Below are positions 38,373 to 46,994 of a DNA stretch of 64,000 nt, piece by piece. Under the pieces are notes generated by a model. The model did no database searches, was not told where the DNA came from, and saw only the letters and a program-made list of their open reading frames with translations. Position 1 is the stretch's first letter. The number at the start of each line of letters is the position of its first letter. The stretch lies in contig UBXG01000001.1 in the NCBI GenBank assembly GCA_900469475.1, positions 158,319 through 222,318 of the forward strand, written 5' to 3'. A program made the translations under genes and the position numbers. Origin of the DNA: Hyphomicrobiales bacterium (GTDB lineage Bacteria; Pseudomonadota; Alphaproteobacteria; Rhizobiales; Rhizobiaceae).

Positions 38373-39328
38373 GCGTCCGAGCGGCGGCGTTCGGAGGGCG
38401 GCATGATATGCCCCTTCGCCTGCAGCTCCTCGACCATCCCCGCAAGCTCGGCAAGCAGGTATTCGACGAAGAGGCTGGTCGCAGCGTCGAGTGGCGCTCG
38501 TGCACGGGCGACGAGCTTCATCGGTTGATGCCGCGAATGAGGCTCGGCGATCGGCCGGAAGACCAGCTCTCCCCGGCGACATTCGGTCAGCACATCAAGA
38601 GGGTTGAGCAGTGTCAGCCCTGCCCCGCATTTTACCAGCTGCTTCAGCATTTCCGACGCATTGCTCTCCAGCACAGGTTCGACCTGTACGGAAAGACGCG
38701 AAAGCATCAGATTGATGACCTCTCGTAGGCTCGTCCCGGGCTGCGCAAGCAATAGCCGCTCCTCCACGACATCGGCGAGATTGATGGGACCAGGCCCTAT
38801 CAGCGGATGACCGGGCGGCAGGACGACGCCGATCGGTATATCGAAATTGGCAAGGGAGCGAATGCCAGGCATTGCCGGAATGTTGAAGCCAAGCCCGAGA
38901 TCCACTTCTCCGGAGACGACCGGCGCCATCGTCGTCGATCCGGCATCGTTGCGCAGCTGGACGAAGACCCTTGGATGCTCGGAAAGAAAACGCGCGATGA
39001 TCTCGGGTAGCGGACCCGAGGCCAGGCCGACAGTGGCGACGATGCGAACCTTGCCCGCCTGCTGCATCTTGAGACTGCGAATGCGGCCCTCAAGCCGCTC
39101 GTAGTTCTTCAGAACCTCGCGGATATGCTCGATACAGAGCTCGCCGGCCGCCGTCAGTCTGAGCCCGCGAGGCAGCCGTTCGAAAAGCGGTGCCCCCATT
39201 TCCTCTTCCAGCGCCAGGATCTGCCGGTTGATGGCCGACGAGGCCACATTGAGCCGTGTCGCCGCCTTGCGGATCGAGCCACAGCGGGCGATTTCATTGA
39301 TATAGAGAAGCCGTCGCGAGTGCAGCAT
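38360..39328 (-). CDS. LysR family transcriptional regulator
   Basis: About 322 residues from ATG 39328 behind GGGGACAG; ATG 39340 is an alternative. N-terminal helix-turn-helix: CGSIRKAATRLNVASSAINRQILALEEEMGAPLFER. It is followed by a periplasmic-binding-like effector domain (IRIVATVGLA-like start, PVVSGEVDLGLGF). It is divergent from the NMT1-type importer operon, the classical LysR arrangement, and its 3' end overlaps the creatininase-family gene. Confidence 0.92.
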   Translation of the reverse strand: MLHSRRLLYINEIARCGSIRKAATRLNVASSAINRQILALEEEMGAPLFERLPRGLRLTAAGELCIEHIREVLKNYERLEGRIRSLKMQQAGKVRIVATVGLASGPLPEIIARFLSEHPRVFVQLRNDAGSTTMAPVVSGEVDLGLGFNIPAMPGIRSLANFDIPIGVVLPPGHPLIGPGPINLADVVEERLLLAQPGTSLREVINLMLSRLSVQVEPVLESNASEMLKQLVKCGAGLTLLNPLDVLTECRRGELVFRPIAEPHSRHQPMKLVARARAPLDAATSLFVEYLLAELAGMVEELQAKGHIMPPSERRRSDAYFE

Positions 39329-39351
39329 ATCTGTCCCCATTGCTTAATTTT

Positions 39352-39406
39352 TGCCCAGACCGCACAATTTAGGCACAGACCCGGGAACAGATGCCGAAAA
39401 GGCATC
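39352..39406. promoter_or_regulatory. candidate LysR-type binding region
   Basis: TGCC...GGCA pairs occur twice: widely spaced at 39352-39375, and as TGCC-GAAAA-GGCA at 39392-39404, which is an exact T-N11-A LysR box inside the longer dyad GATGCC-GAAAA-GGCATC. They occupy the space between the divergent LysR gene and its presumed target operon. Confidence 0.5.
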
Positions 39407-39512
39407 AATGCGCACGAATTTTGATGCTTTTCAAAGAGCAAAGCAACCGCTCAAATACGGGAAATGGGCGCCAACCACGACGTCCCATGGCAGATAAGGG
39501 GAACAGTCAGCC

Positions 39513-40529
39513 ATGTATAAAGCCTTGAAGACGAAAACATTCTTTGCCGCCATGGGGCTTGCCGCCGCCATTATGGCCGCCGAGCCCGCAAATGCGCTCG
39601 ATAAAGTCAGCTACGGCACGAACTGGCTTGCGCAAGCCGAGCACGGCGGTTTCTACCAGGCGGTGGCCGACGGCACCTACAAGAAATACGGCCTTGATGT
39701 CACGATCGTCCAGGGCGGCCCCAACGCGGCCAATTCGGCCCTGCTGATCTCCGGCAAGCTGGATTTCTACATGGGCGGCCCGCAGCAGGAGATCGATGCG
39801 GTCAAACAGGGCATTCCGATCGTTGACGTCGCCGCCATCTTCCAGAAGGATCCGCAGGTCCTCATCGCCCATCCGGATGCCGGCGTGGAAAAATTCGAGG
39901 ATCTGGCCAAGCTGCCGACGTTGTTTCTGAGCAAGGACGGCTACATTACCTATTTCGAGTGGATGAAGGCCAATTTCCAGGGCTTCAAGGACGAACAGTT
40001 CAAGCCTTACAACTTCAGCCCGGCACCCTTCCTCGCCGATAAGCAGTCCGCGCAACAGGGTTACGTCACCTCCGAGCCCTACGAGATCGAGAAGCAGGCC
40101 GGCTGGAAGCCGAAGGTCTTCCTGATCGCAGATGCCGGTTATTCACCGTATTCGACAATGATTACAGCGCAAAAGGCGCTGGTCGACAAGAACCCCGATC
40201 TCGTGCAACGTTTCGTCAATGCCTCGATCGAGGGCTGGTATAATTATCTCTACGGCGACAACAAGGCGGCCAACGAGCTGATCAAGAAGGACAATCCCGA
40301 TATGACGGATGGTCAGATCGCTTATTCCATCGCCAAGATGAAGGAATATGGCATCGTCGAATCCGGCGAAGCCCTCGAAAAGGGCATCGGCTGCATCACT
40401 GAGGCCCACTACAAGAAGTTCTTCGACGAGATGGTCCAGATCAAGCTCTTTGACGCCGACATCGACTACAAGAAGGCCTTCGATACGCAGTTCGTCTGCA
40501 AGGGCATCGGGATGTCGCTGAAGAAGTAA
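39513..40529 (+). CDS. NMT1/THI5-like ABC transporter substrate-binding protein
   Basis: 338 residues, signal peptide ending near AEPANA-LDKVSYGT. The mature protein begins with the fold of NMT1/THI5-like binding proteins (TNWLAQAEHGGFYQAVADGTYKKYGLDVTI) that bind pyrimidines, thiamine precursors, nitrate or sulfonates. It is the first gene of an operon continuing with ATPase, permease, deaminase, FAD enzyme and NAD(P)H oxidoreductase. With a cytosine-deaminase-like enzyme in the operon, a pyrimidine-like or other N-heterocyclic ligand is likely. Confidence 0.9.
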   Translation: MYKALKTKTFFAAMGLAAAIMAAEPANALDKVSYGTNWLAQAEHGGFYQAVADGTYKKYGLDVTIVQGGPNAANSALLISGKLDFYMGGPQQEIDAVKQGIPIVDVAAIFQKDPQVLIAHPDAGVEKFEDLAKLPTLFLSKDGYITYFEWMKANFQGFKDEQFKPYNFSPAPFLADKQSAQQGYVTSEPYEIEKQAGWKPKVFLIADAGYSPYSTMITAQKALVDKNPDLVQRFVNASIEGWYNYLYGDNKAANELIKKDNPDMTDGQIAYSIAKMKEYGIVESGEALEKGIGCITEAHYKKFFDEMVQIKLFDADIDYKKAFDTQFVCKGIGMSLKK

Positions 40530-40537
40530 GCCTTAAC

Positions 40538-40650
40538 ACCTCCCCTCGAGGGGAGGTCGCCACAAAGCGGCGGTTGGGGTGATGTTCTCGGACTTGCAAG
40601 AGATCGCCCCACCCCGGAGCTTTGCTCCGACCCTTCCCTTGAGGGGAGGC
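40538..40650. repeat. rhizobial-type extragenic palindromic element
   Basis: It opens with a perfect 20-bp palindrome (ACCTCCCCTC/GAGGGGAGGT, 40538-40557), then CGCC-ACAAAG-CGGCG and TTGGGGTG, complementary to CGCCCCACCCC. It then has the hairpin GGAGC-TTT-GCTCC and closes with CCCTTGAGGGGAGG. The parts can fold into a multi-branched stem. Elements of this style are dispersed between genes in rhizobia. Here one lies inside an operon, between the binding-protein and ATPase genes, where it may shape mRNA stability. Confidence 0.7.
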
Positions 40651-40672
40651 TGGACCAACAAAGAGCCGAACA

Positions 40673-41497
40673 ATGACACTATCGGAAACCATTGCGACAA
40701 ATCGAACGGAAGCACGCAAGCGGCCGCTCGTCGTCATGGAACAGGTCTCCAAGGTCTTCTCCAACGGCACGCTGGCGCTATCGGGCATGTCGCTCACTGT
40801 CGAAAGCGGCGAGTTCATCAGCCTGCTCGGCCCTTCCGGTTGCGGCAAGTCGACGGCCTTGCGCATCATCGCAGGCCTTGGTGGTGCCTCCAGTGGCAGG
40901 ATCGATTGGCCGAGTTCACGTATCAACGCCAAGGGCCTGCCGGAGGGCGATATCAGCTTTGTCTTCCAGGAGCCGACGCTGCTTCCTTGGAAGACGGTGC
41001 TCGGCAACGTCCATCTGCCCTTGAAGCTCAGGGGTATTTCGAAAGCGGCCGCTCACGACCAGATCATGGAAACGCTGGCAACGGTCGGCCTCCAGGATTT
41101 TGCGCAAGCCTATCCGCGCGAATTGTCCGGCGGCATGAAGATGCGCGTTTCGATCGCCCGCGCCTTGGTGACGAAGCCGAAACTGCTGTTGATGGACGAG
41201 CCCTTTGCGGCACTCGACGAAATTACCCGACAGAAATTGAACGACGATGTTCTCAACCTTTGGCAGAAGACCGGCATTACAGTCATCTTCGTCACGCATT
41301 CGGTCTATGAGTCTGCCTATCTCTCCAATCGTATCGTCGTCATGAAGGCACGACCGGGCCGCGTTCATAGCGATTTTCCGCTGAGAACCAGCGGCGAGCG
41401 CGATCCGCTTTATCGTTCGTCGGAAGAATATCGGCAGGTGTGCGAAAAAGTGTCCCGTTCCCTGATCGAGGCCATCGGCTGGCCGGAGGCCCATTGA
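40673..41497 (+). CDS. ABC importer ATP-binding protein (NitT/TauT/SsuB type)
   Basis: 274 residues: Walker A GPSGCGKST, Q-loop FVFQEPTLLPWKT, signature LSGGMKMR, Walker B PKLLLMDEPFAALDE and H-loop FVTHS. The Q-loop wording and length belong to the nitrate/taurine/sulfonate/pyrimidine importer group. The stop TGA overlaps the permease start by one base, indicating coupling. Confidence 0.93.
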   Translation: MTLSETIATNRTEARKRPLVVMEQVSKVFSNGTLALSGMSLTVESGEFISLLGPSGCGKSTALRIIAGLGGASSGRIDWPSSRINAKGLPEGDISFVFQEPTLLPWKTVLGNVHLPLKLRGISKAAAHDQIMETLATVGLQDFAQAYPRELSGGMKMRVSIARALVTKPKLLLMDEPFAALDEITRQKLNDDVLNLWQKTGITVIFVTHSVYESAYLSNRIVVMKARPGRVHSDFPLRTSGERDPLYRSSEEYRQVCEKVSRSLIEAIGWPEAH

Positions 41498-42363
41498 TGA
41501 GCGACAGCACCAGCCTACCCGCCACTCTTTCCGTTGAATCGGCCGATGCGCCAGCGGCAGATGCAGCCAGAAAGCGCGGTATCGAACGCTCGCTTGGCAT
41601 CTTCGTGCCGATCCTGACCGTTCTTGCGCTTCTTATCCTCTGGCAGCTTCTGGTCGTCGGCACCGGCGTTCCGCAATATATTTTGCCAAGCCCCATCGCC
41701 GTCGCCAAGGCGCTCGTTTCCGACTGGGGCATCCTTTGGCCGGCTCTGTGGGTGACGACCAAGATTACCTTCATATCCCTCATGCTGGCGCTGATCGGCG
41801 GCGTCGGCTTTGCGATCTTCCTCGTGCAGTCCCGCTGGATCGAACTCGCCTTTTATCCGCTGGCCGTCATTTTGCAGGTGACGCCGATCGTCGCGATCGC
41901 GCCGCTGATCCTGATCTATGCACCGACGCGCGAGGCCGCACTTCTGATCTGCGGCTTCCTCGTCGCCTTCTTTCCGATCCTCTCCAACATGGTGCAGGGA
42001 TTGAAGAGCGTCGACCATAACCTGCTCAACCTCTTCGATCTCTATGGCGCCTCGCGCTGGCAGGCCTTGCTGCATCTGAAGCTGCCCGCCGCCCAGCCCT
42101 ATTTCATGACGGGCCTGAGGATCGGCGGCGGCCTGTCGCTGATCGCATCGGTCGTTGCCGAATTCGCTGCTGGTTCGGGCGGCCCCAACTCCGGTCTCGC
42201 CTTTCGGCTACTGGAGGCGCAATACCGCCAGAACATGCCGCGTCTCTTTGCAGCACTCCTGCTGCTATCGGCGCTTGGCGTTGCAATCTTCGCCTTTACC
42301 TCTTTCATCTCATGGCTGAGCCTGCATCGCTGGCATGAGAGCAGCCTCAAGCGGGAGAACTGA
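41497..42363 (+). CDS. ABC importer permease (NitT/TauT/SsuC type)
   Basis: 288 residues from ATG 41497. Six helices, with an EAA loop near LLNLFDLYGASRWQALLHLKLPAAQPYFMTGLRIGGG. It forms the homodimeric channel for the NMT1-type binding protein. It overlaps both neighbours by one base (41497 and 42363). Confidence 0.92.
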   Translation: MSDSTSLPATLSVESADAPAADAARKRGIERSLGIFVPILTVLALLILWQLLVVGTGVPQYILPSPIAVAKALVSDWGILWPALWVTTKITFISLMLALIGGVGFAIFLVQSRWIELAFYPLAVILQVTPIVAIAPLILIYAPTREAALLICGFLVAFFPILSNMVQGLKSVDHNLLNLFDLYGASRWQALLHLKLPAAQPYFMTGLRIGGGLSLIASVVAEFAAGSGGPNSGLAFRLLEAQYRQNMPRLFAALLLLSALGVAIFAFTSFISWLSLHRWHESSLKREN

Positions 42364-43676
42364 TGTCACACGCCTTCATGTCGCCGCCGAACGCCGCCCG
42401 CTTCGTGCTGAGCAATGCCACCGTCCCAGCCGTGACGCTTTCCGGTTCCAAGACGCCTGCCAACGAGGGTCTCGTCAAGGCCGATATCGTCGTCACCGAC
42501 GGTCTCGTCAGCGGTATTCTGGCGCCTGGCACCGCGCCAGTCGAATATGCCAAAGTCGATATGAAGGAAGGTATGGTCTGGCCGACTTTCGCCGACATGC
42601 ACACCCATCTCGATAAGGGCCATATATGGGAGCGGCGCTCTAACCCGGACGGCAGTTTCATGGGTGCGCTCGATGCCGTGCGTGCCGACCGCGAGGCCAA
42701 CTGGTCGGCCGAGGACGTGCGCAGGCGCATGGAATTCTCGCTGCGCTCGGCTTACGCGCATGGTACCGGCCTGATCCGCACCCATCTGGATTCGCTGGCG
42801 CCGCAGCACCGCATTTCCTTCGAGGTTTTCACCTCGGTCCGCGAGTCCTGGAAGAGCAAGATAGCGCTGCAGGCTGTCGCTCTCTTTCCGCTCGACAACA
42901 TGGTCGATGATGCCTTTTTCGCCGACCTGCTTCGCGTCGTGCGCGAGGCAGGCGGGTTGATGGGCGGTGTCACCCAGATGAACCCCGATCTCGATGCTCA
43001 GCTTGACAAGTTGTTGCGCGCCGCCGCCGACAACGGCCTCGATGTCGACCTGCATGTCGATGAAACCGAAGACAAGCAGGTGCTGACGCTTCAGGCGATT
43101 GCCGAAGCCGTGTTGCGAAATGGCTACCAGGGCAAGGTCACCGCCGGCCATTGCTGCTCGCTTGCCCGGCAGGATGAAGATGTCGCGCGCGCCACCATCG
43201 ATCTCGTTGCCAAGGCCGGGATCTCCATCGTTTCGCTGCCGATGTGCAACATGTACCTGCAGGACCGCCATGCCGGCCGTACACCACGCTGGCGCGGCGT
43301 CACGCTTCTGCACGAGCTTGCCGCCGCCGGTGTTCCCACGGCCGTCGCCTCCGACAACACCCGCGACCCCTTCTATGCCTATGGCGATCTCGATCCGGTG
43401 GAAGTGTTCCGGGAAGCCGTGCGCATCCTGCATCTCGACCATCCGCTGGATACGGCTGCAAGGGTCATCACCACCTCGCCCGCAGAGATACTTGGCCGCC
43501 CGGATATCGGGCGGATCGCCGTCGGCAGCCCGGCCGACCTCGTGCTTTTCAGCGCGCGGCGCTGGAGCGAATTCCTCTCTCGTCCGCAGTCCGATCGCGT
43601 CGTCCTTCGCAAGGGCAAGGTGATCGATCGCAGCCTGCCGGATTATCGTGAACTCGACAGCGTCATTGGAGCCTGA
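42363..43676 (+). CDS. cytosine deaminase-like amidohydrolase
   Basis: 437 residues of the amidohydrolase superfamily, nearest to CodA. Metal and catalytic residues line up: HTH at His80/His82 (FADMHTHLDKGHIW), HVDETED (His and Glu as in CodA HCDE), AGHCCS and SDNTRDPF with the Asp. It should hydrolytically deaminate a cyclic amidine such as cytosine, isoguanine, creatinine or a related heterocycle. CodA proper is paired with permease CodB; pairing with an ABC importer, an FAD enzyme and a flavodoxin-like oxidoreductase suggests another substrate. Confidence 0.85.
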   Translation: MSHAFMSPPNAARFVLSNATVPAVTLSGSKTPANEGLVKADIVVTDGLVSGILAPGTAPVEYAKVDMKEGMVWPTFADMHTHLDKGHIWERRSNPDGSFMGALDAVRADREANWSAEDVRRRMEFSLRSAYAHGTGLIRTHLDSLAPQHRISFEVFTSVRESWKSKIALQAVALFPLDNMVDDAFFADLLRVVREAGGLMGGVTQMNPDLDAQLDKLLRAAADNGLDVDLHVDETEDKQVLTLQAIAEAVLRNGYQGKVTAGHCCSLARQDEDVARATIDLVAKAGISIVSLPMCNMYLQDRHAGRTPRWRGVTLLHELAAAGVPTAVASDNTRDPFYAYGDLDPVEVFREAVRILHLDHPLDTAARVITTSPAEILGRPDIGRIAVGSPADLVLFSARRWSEFLSRPQSDRVVLRKGKVIDRSLPDYRELDSVIGA

Positions 43677-43677
43677 C

Positions 43678-45087
43678 ATGCCGGATTATCAGCGCATCAA
43701 GAAAGAACTCGAAGGTATTGCCGTCGAAGACAATCCGGCGCTCGTACGCCAGAAAAGCCGTGACTTCTATTGGTATTCGCCGATCTTGAAGGCGCAGCTC
43801 GACAATGTCACGGCCGATCTCGTCGTCACCCCGAAAACCGAGGAGGAGGTGATCCGGACGCTCAAGGTCGCCTATGCGCATGACGTCCCCGTCACGCCGC
43901 GCGGCGCCGGCACCGGTAATTACGGCCAGGCCATGCCGCTTTCCGGCGGGATCGTGCTCAACCTTGCCGCCATGAACAGGATCAAGGAGATCCATCCCGG
44001 TCGCGTCATCTGCGAGCCCGGCATCGTCATTGCCGAGCTCGACCGGCAGACCAAGGCCCATTCGGGCCAAGAACTGCGCTTTCACCCCTCGACCGCGCAG
44101 ATGGCGACTATCGGCGGCTTCATCGCCGGCGGTTCGGGCGGCGTCGGTTCGATCACCTGGGGCGGTCTGCGCGATCTCGGCAACATCCTGCGGCTGCGCG
44201 TCGTGACGATGGAAGCCGAACCCCGCACGCTCGATCTCACCGGCTGGGATCTGACCAAGGTCAGCCATGCCTACGGCACCAACGGCATCATCACCGAAAT
44301 CGAAATGCCGCTGGCGCCGGCCTATGATTGGATCGACGTGCTGGTCGGCTATGACGACTTCATGGATGCCGTGCGTTTTTCCGACGCGCTTGCCAAGTGC
44401 AACGGCATTCTGGTCAAGGAGATCGCTCCGATTGCCGCTCCCATCCCGCAAGATTATTTTACCCGCCATAAGTCCTACATCCGTCAAGGGCAATCGATCG
44501 TGGCGCTGATGATTGCGCCGCATTCGATGGATCCTTTCGTCGCCTTCACCATGCAGCAGAAGGGTGAAATCACCTTCCGCTCCGACAAGGTCGAGAGCAT
44601 GAAAGGCATTCCGCATGCCTATGAGCTTGCCTGGAACCACACCACATTGCGCGCCCTGAAGGTCGATCCGTCGATCACCTATCTGCAGGTGCAGTATCCC
44701 GGGCCGGATCATGTCGCCAAGGTCCAGAAGATGGTGGAAATCTTCGGCGACGAGGTGCCCGGCCACCTCGAATTCATCAGGTTCGACGGTCAGATCCAAT
44801 GCTCGGGCCTGCCGCTGGTTCGCTATACGTCTGAGGCTCGGCTTGAAGAGATCATTAGGATTCACCAGGATCACGGCTGCCCGATCTTCAACCCGCATCG
44901 CTATACGCTGGAGGAAGGCGGCATGAAGCAGACGGATGCGGTCCAGCTTGCCTTCAAGAAGGAAACCGATCCGAAGGGCCTGCTCAATCCCGGCAAGATG
45001 ATCGCCTGGGACGACCCGAATTTCGACTTCAAATCCGGCAAGAACTATCTCTTCCCCGGCCTTGCGGCGCTGATGGAGGCTTCATGA
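43678..45087 (+). CDS. FAD-binding (PCMH/GlcD-type) oxidoreductase
   Basis: 469 residues from ATG 43678, one base after the deaminase stop. The FAD-binding PCMH domain occupies roughly 40-220: VVTPKTEEEVIRTLKVAYAH, VTPRGAGTGNYGQAMPLSGG, ATIGGFIAGGSGGVGSITWG. A C-terminal domain ends HRYTLEEGG, with the D-lactate dehydrogenase/glycolate oxidase tail DPKGLLNPGKM. It would oxidise a hydroxyacid or an N-heterocycle intermediate. It overlaps the next gene by four bases (ATGA). Confidence 0.85.
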   Translation: MPDYQRIKKELEGIAVEDNPALVRQKSRDFYWYSPILKAQLDNVTADLVVTPKTEEEVIRTLKVAYAHDVPVTPRGAGTGNYGQAMPLSGGIVLNLAAMNRIKEIHPGRVICEPGIVIAELDRQTKAHSGQELRFHPSTAQMATIGGFIAGGSGGVGSITWGGLRDLGNILRLRVVTMEAEPRTLDLTGWDLTKVSHAYGTNGIITEIEMPLAPAYDWIDVLVGYDDFMDAVRFSDALAKCNGILVKEIAPIAAPIPQDYFTRHKSYIRQGQSIVALMIAPHSMDPFVAFTMQQKGEITFRSDKVESMKGIPHAYELAWNHTTLRALKVDPSITYLQVQYPGPDHVAKVQKMVEIFGDEVPGHLEFIRFDGQIQCSGLPLVRYTSEARLEEIIRIHQDHGCPIFNPHRYTLEEGGMKQTDAVQLAFKKETDPKGLLNPGKMIAWDDPNFDFKSGKNYLFPGLAALMEAS

Positions 45088-45665
45088 AGGTTCTGGTCCT
45101 TCATTCCCATCCAGTCGAGGAGAGCTACGGTGCAGCCCTGCACCGGAAAACCATCGAAAGCCTCAAGAGCGCCGGTCACGAGGTGGACAATTGCAATCTT
45201 TACGCGGAAGGTTTCGATCCCGTGCTGTCGCGTCGCGACCGCATGACCTACCATGATTATCCGGACAATACCGAGGCGGTCAAATCCTATGTCGAGCGGC
45301 TGGCGCGCGCCGAGGCTTTGGTGATCGTCACCCCGGTCTGGAATTTCGGCTTTCCGGCTATTCTCAAAGGCTATTTCGACCGGGTCTGGCTTCCGGGCGT
45401 CTCCTTCGAACTCGTCGACGGTAAGGTGCGCTCAAAGCTGCAGCATATCCGCAAGCTCGGCGCTGTCTTGACCTATGGCGCCGATCCGTTTCGCGCCTTC
45501 GTCGCCGGCAATCCGCCGAAGAAGATCGTCAAGCGCGTGCTGCGCGCTCAGATCAAACCCTTCGCCCCGGTCGTCTTCCTTGCTCACTACGACATGAACC
45601 GCTCGACCGACATGTCCCGTAGCCGATTTCTGACGAAGGTCGGTCAAGAGATGGAACGGTTCTAG
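45084..45665 (+). CDS. NAD(P)H dehydrogenase (quinone)-like flavodoxin-fold protein
   Basis: 193 residues of the MdaB/NQO1/KefF-type flavodoxin-like family: KVLVLHSHPVEESYGAALHR at the N-terminus (FMN/FAD phosphate site), VIVTPVWNFGFPAILKGYFDRVW in the middle, and LTYGADPFRAF. It transfers hydride from NAD(P)H to a quinone or other acceptor. It is the terminal gene of the operon, start-stop coupled to the FAD enzyme, and may recycle electrons for it. Confidence 0.85.
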   Translation: MKVLVLHSHPVEESYGAALHRKTIESLKSAGHEVDNCNLYAEGFDPVLSRRDRMTYHDYPDNTEAVKSYVERLARAEALVIVTPVWNFGFPAILKGYFDRVWLPGVSFELVDGKVRSKLQHIRKLGAVLTYGADPFRAFVAGNPPKKIVKRVLRAQIKPFAPVVFLAHYDMNRSTDMSRSRFLTKVGQEMERF

Positions 45666-46003
45666 AGCATTTCCGTTTTTCGTCGGATCGCGAACGTGCA
45701 AGCACTTCTGTCGGGACTAGCGGTCAGGTTCGCGGACACCCAGGACCAGGAAATACGGCGTTCGATATCGGATTCCCAAGCCATCGGCATTCGTATTCAC
45801 TCCCGGACGGGAGGCAGGTAGCGATTTCAACCGACGCCGCTTTAGCTGCTGACTGAGCGGCAACCTGCCGCGAAACTTCGCAAACGGCCAGATGCCACGA
45901 CGATTGGGTCGATCGAAGATCTGCGTCGGCCAAGCGAAGGGAACATTTCCCCATTGCTGCTGTTAGATCATTCCAGATGATAAGTGGCTGTAAGGAGGTC
46001 AAT
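45666..46003. other. intergenic region after the deaminase operon
   Basis: No supported gene. It contains a short CTCCCG-GA-CGGGAG palindrome near 45.8 kb and, just after the operon, the sequence AGAGCATTTCCG, a wording often seen in dispersed rhizobial intergenic repeats. No classical terminator is visible. Confidence 0.35.
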
Positions 46004-46500
46004 ATGGCACCGCCACGTAAACCAAACCCGTTGTCTCGCGAAGAAGACTATCGCGATTACGAGGATCGGGAAATTCGAGAGGGCTGGCCCTATTCGGATG
46101 TCGATGGCAATCCGTTGGAAAGCCATCCCGACAATACTCCCTACGGCGACACACCGGCCAATTTCGACGAAGATCCGAGTACGGGATTCACCGTAGATAC
46201 CGCCGACGCGTCAGGTCGCGAGGAGAGGGTGGATACGGCCGTTCCCTTGCCAGCCAGCAGAATTGACGACGATGAGTTAGAGGCACAGATCACCGAGCTG
46301 CTGGAAGAAAGCGGCAAAGTCGTTACCGACAACATCGAAGTGCATTGCGTCGACGGGATTATCACGCTGGAGGGCGCGTCGAGACGATTTCGTTGGCGCG
46401 CAATCTCGAGGAGATCGTTCTGACGGTTCCGGGTGTCGTGGGCGTACATAACAACCTCGAAACGCTCGGCGTCGATTCTCATATGCCCGATGAGGAATAG
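46004..46500 (+). pseudogene. BON-domain protein, interrupted by a one-base frameshift
   Basis: It starts at ATG 46004 behind a perfect AAGGAGGT. An acidic, disordered N-terminal half (SREEDYRDYEDREIREGWPYSD) leads into a BON domain (DDELEAQITELLEESGKVVTDNIEVHCVDGIITLEGA). In this frame the protein then derails and ends at 46423. Restoring one G at about 46378 continues as VETISLARNLEEIVLTVPGVVGVHNNLETL to a stop at 46500, completing the BON fold. BON proteins are envelope- or stress-related lipid-binding proteins. Either a real single-base deletion or a sequencing error. Confidence 0.8.
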
Positions 46501-46556
46501 CGAGTTGGAGTCGGACGGCAACGATGGCGGGGCGGCCGACGTCCGTTCGTCAGATG

Positions 46557-46994
46557 TCATGCCAGATTCATCGTTGCCAGCGCCACGATGACGTAACGTC
46601 CGAGTTTGGCAACCGTCACCAGCAGCAGGAAGGTTGGCAACGGCTCGCGCAGAACGCCGGCGACCACCGTTATTGGGTCTCCGACGATGGGCACCCAGCT
46701 CGCAAGCAGAGACCATTTTCCATATTTTCGATACCATGCCTGCGCACGATCGAGGGTATCCTCACCAACAGGGAACCAACGGCGCTGTCGAAATCGTTCG
46801 ATCCCCCTTCCCAGCATCCAATTGACGAGCGAACCCAGAATATTGCCGACGCCGGCGGTAACCACCAGCCAGACCGCGGAGTATCTTCCGGTCAGAAGCA
46901 GGCCAGCAAGCACCGCCTCCGATTGCATCGGCAGGATCGTTGCGGCACCGAAGGCTGCCATGAACAATCCGAAATAAGCCAATAGGTCGGTCAT
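46557..46994 (-). CDS. YqaA/DedA-like SNARE-associated membrane protein
   Basis: 145 residues from MTDLLAYFGLFMAAFGAATILP, the usual start of YqaA proteins. Four hydrophobic segments; conserved GNILGSLVNWMLGRG and the re-entrant-type WVPIVGDPITVVAGVLR, the hallmark of the DedA/YqaA superfamily. It is probably a lipid or small-solute transporter-like protein of the inner membrane. Its ATG overlaps the stop of a truncated CsoR-like ORF (ATGA). Confidence 0.85.
   Translation of the reverse strand: MTDLLAYFGLFMAAFGAATILPMQSEAVLAGLLLTGRYSAVWLVVTAGVGNILGSLVNWMLGRGIERFRQRRWFPVGEDTLDRAQAWYRKYGKWSLLASWVPIVGDPITVVAGVLREPLPTFLLLVTVAKLGRYVIVALATMNLA

Noticed and set aside
42366..43679. 437-codon minus-strand ORF exactly opposite the deaminase gene
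   Set aside because: It is the antisense shadow of a gene with all catalytic motifs intact; its translation has no family features.
43663..44898. 411-codon minus-strand ORF opposite the FAD oxidoreductase
   Set aside because: Shadow of a well-supported gene; biased third-position GC keeps the antisense frame open.
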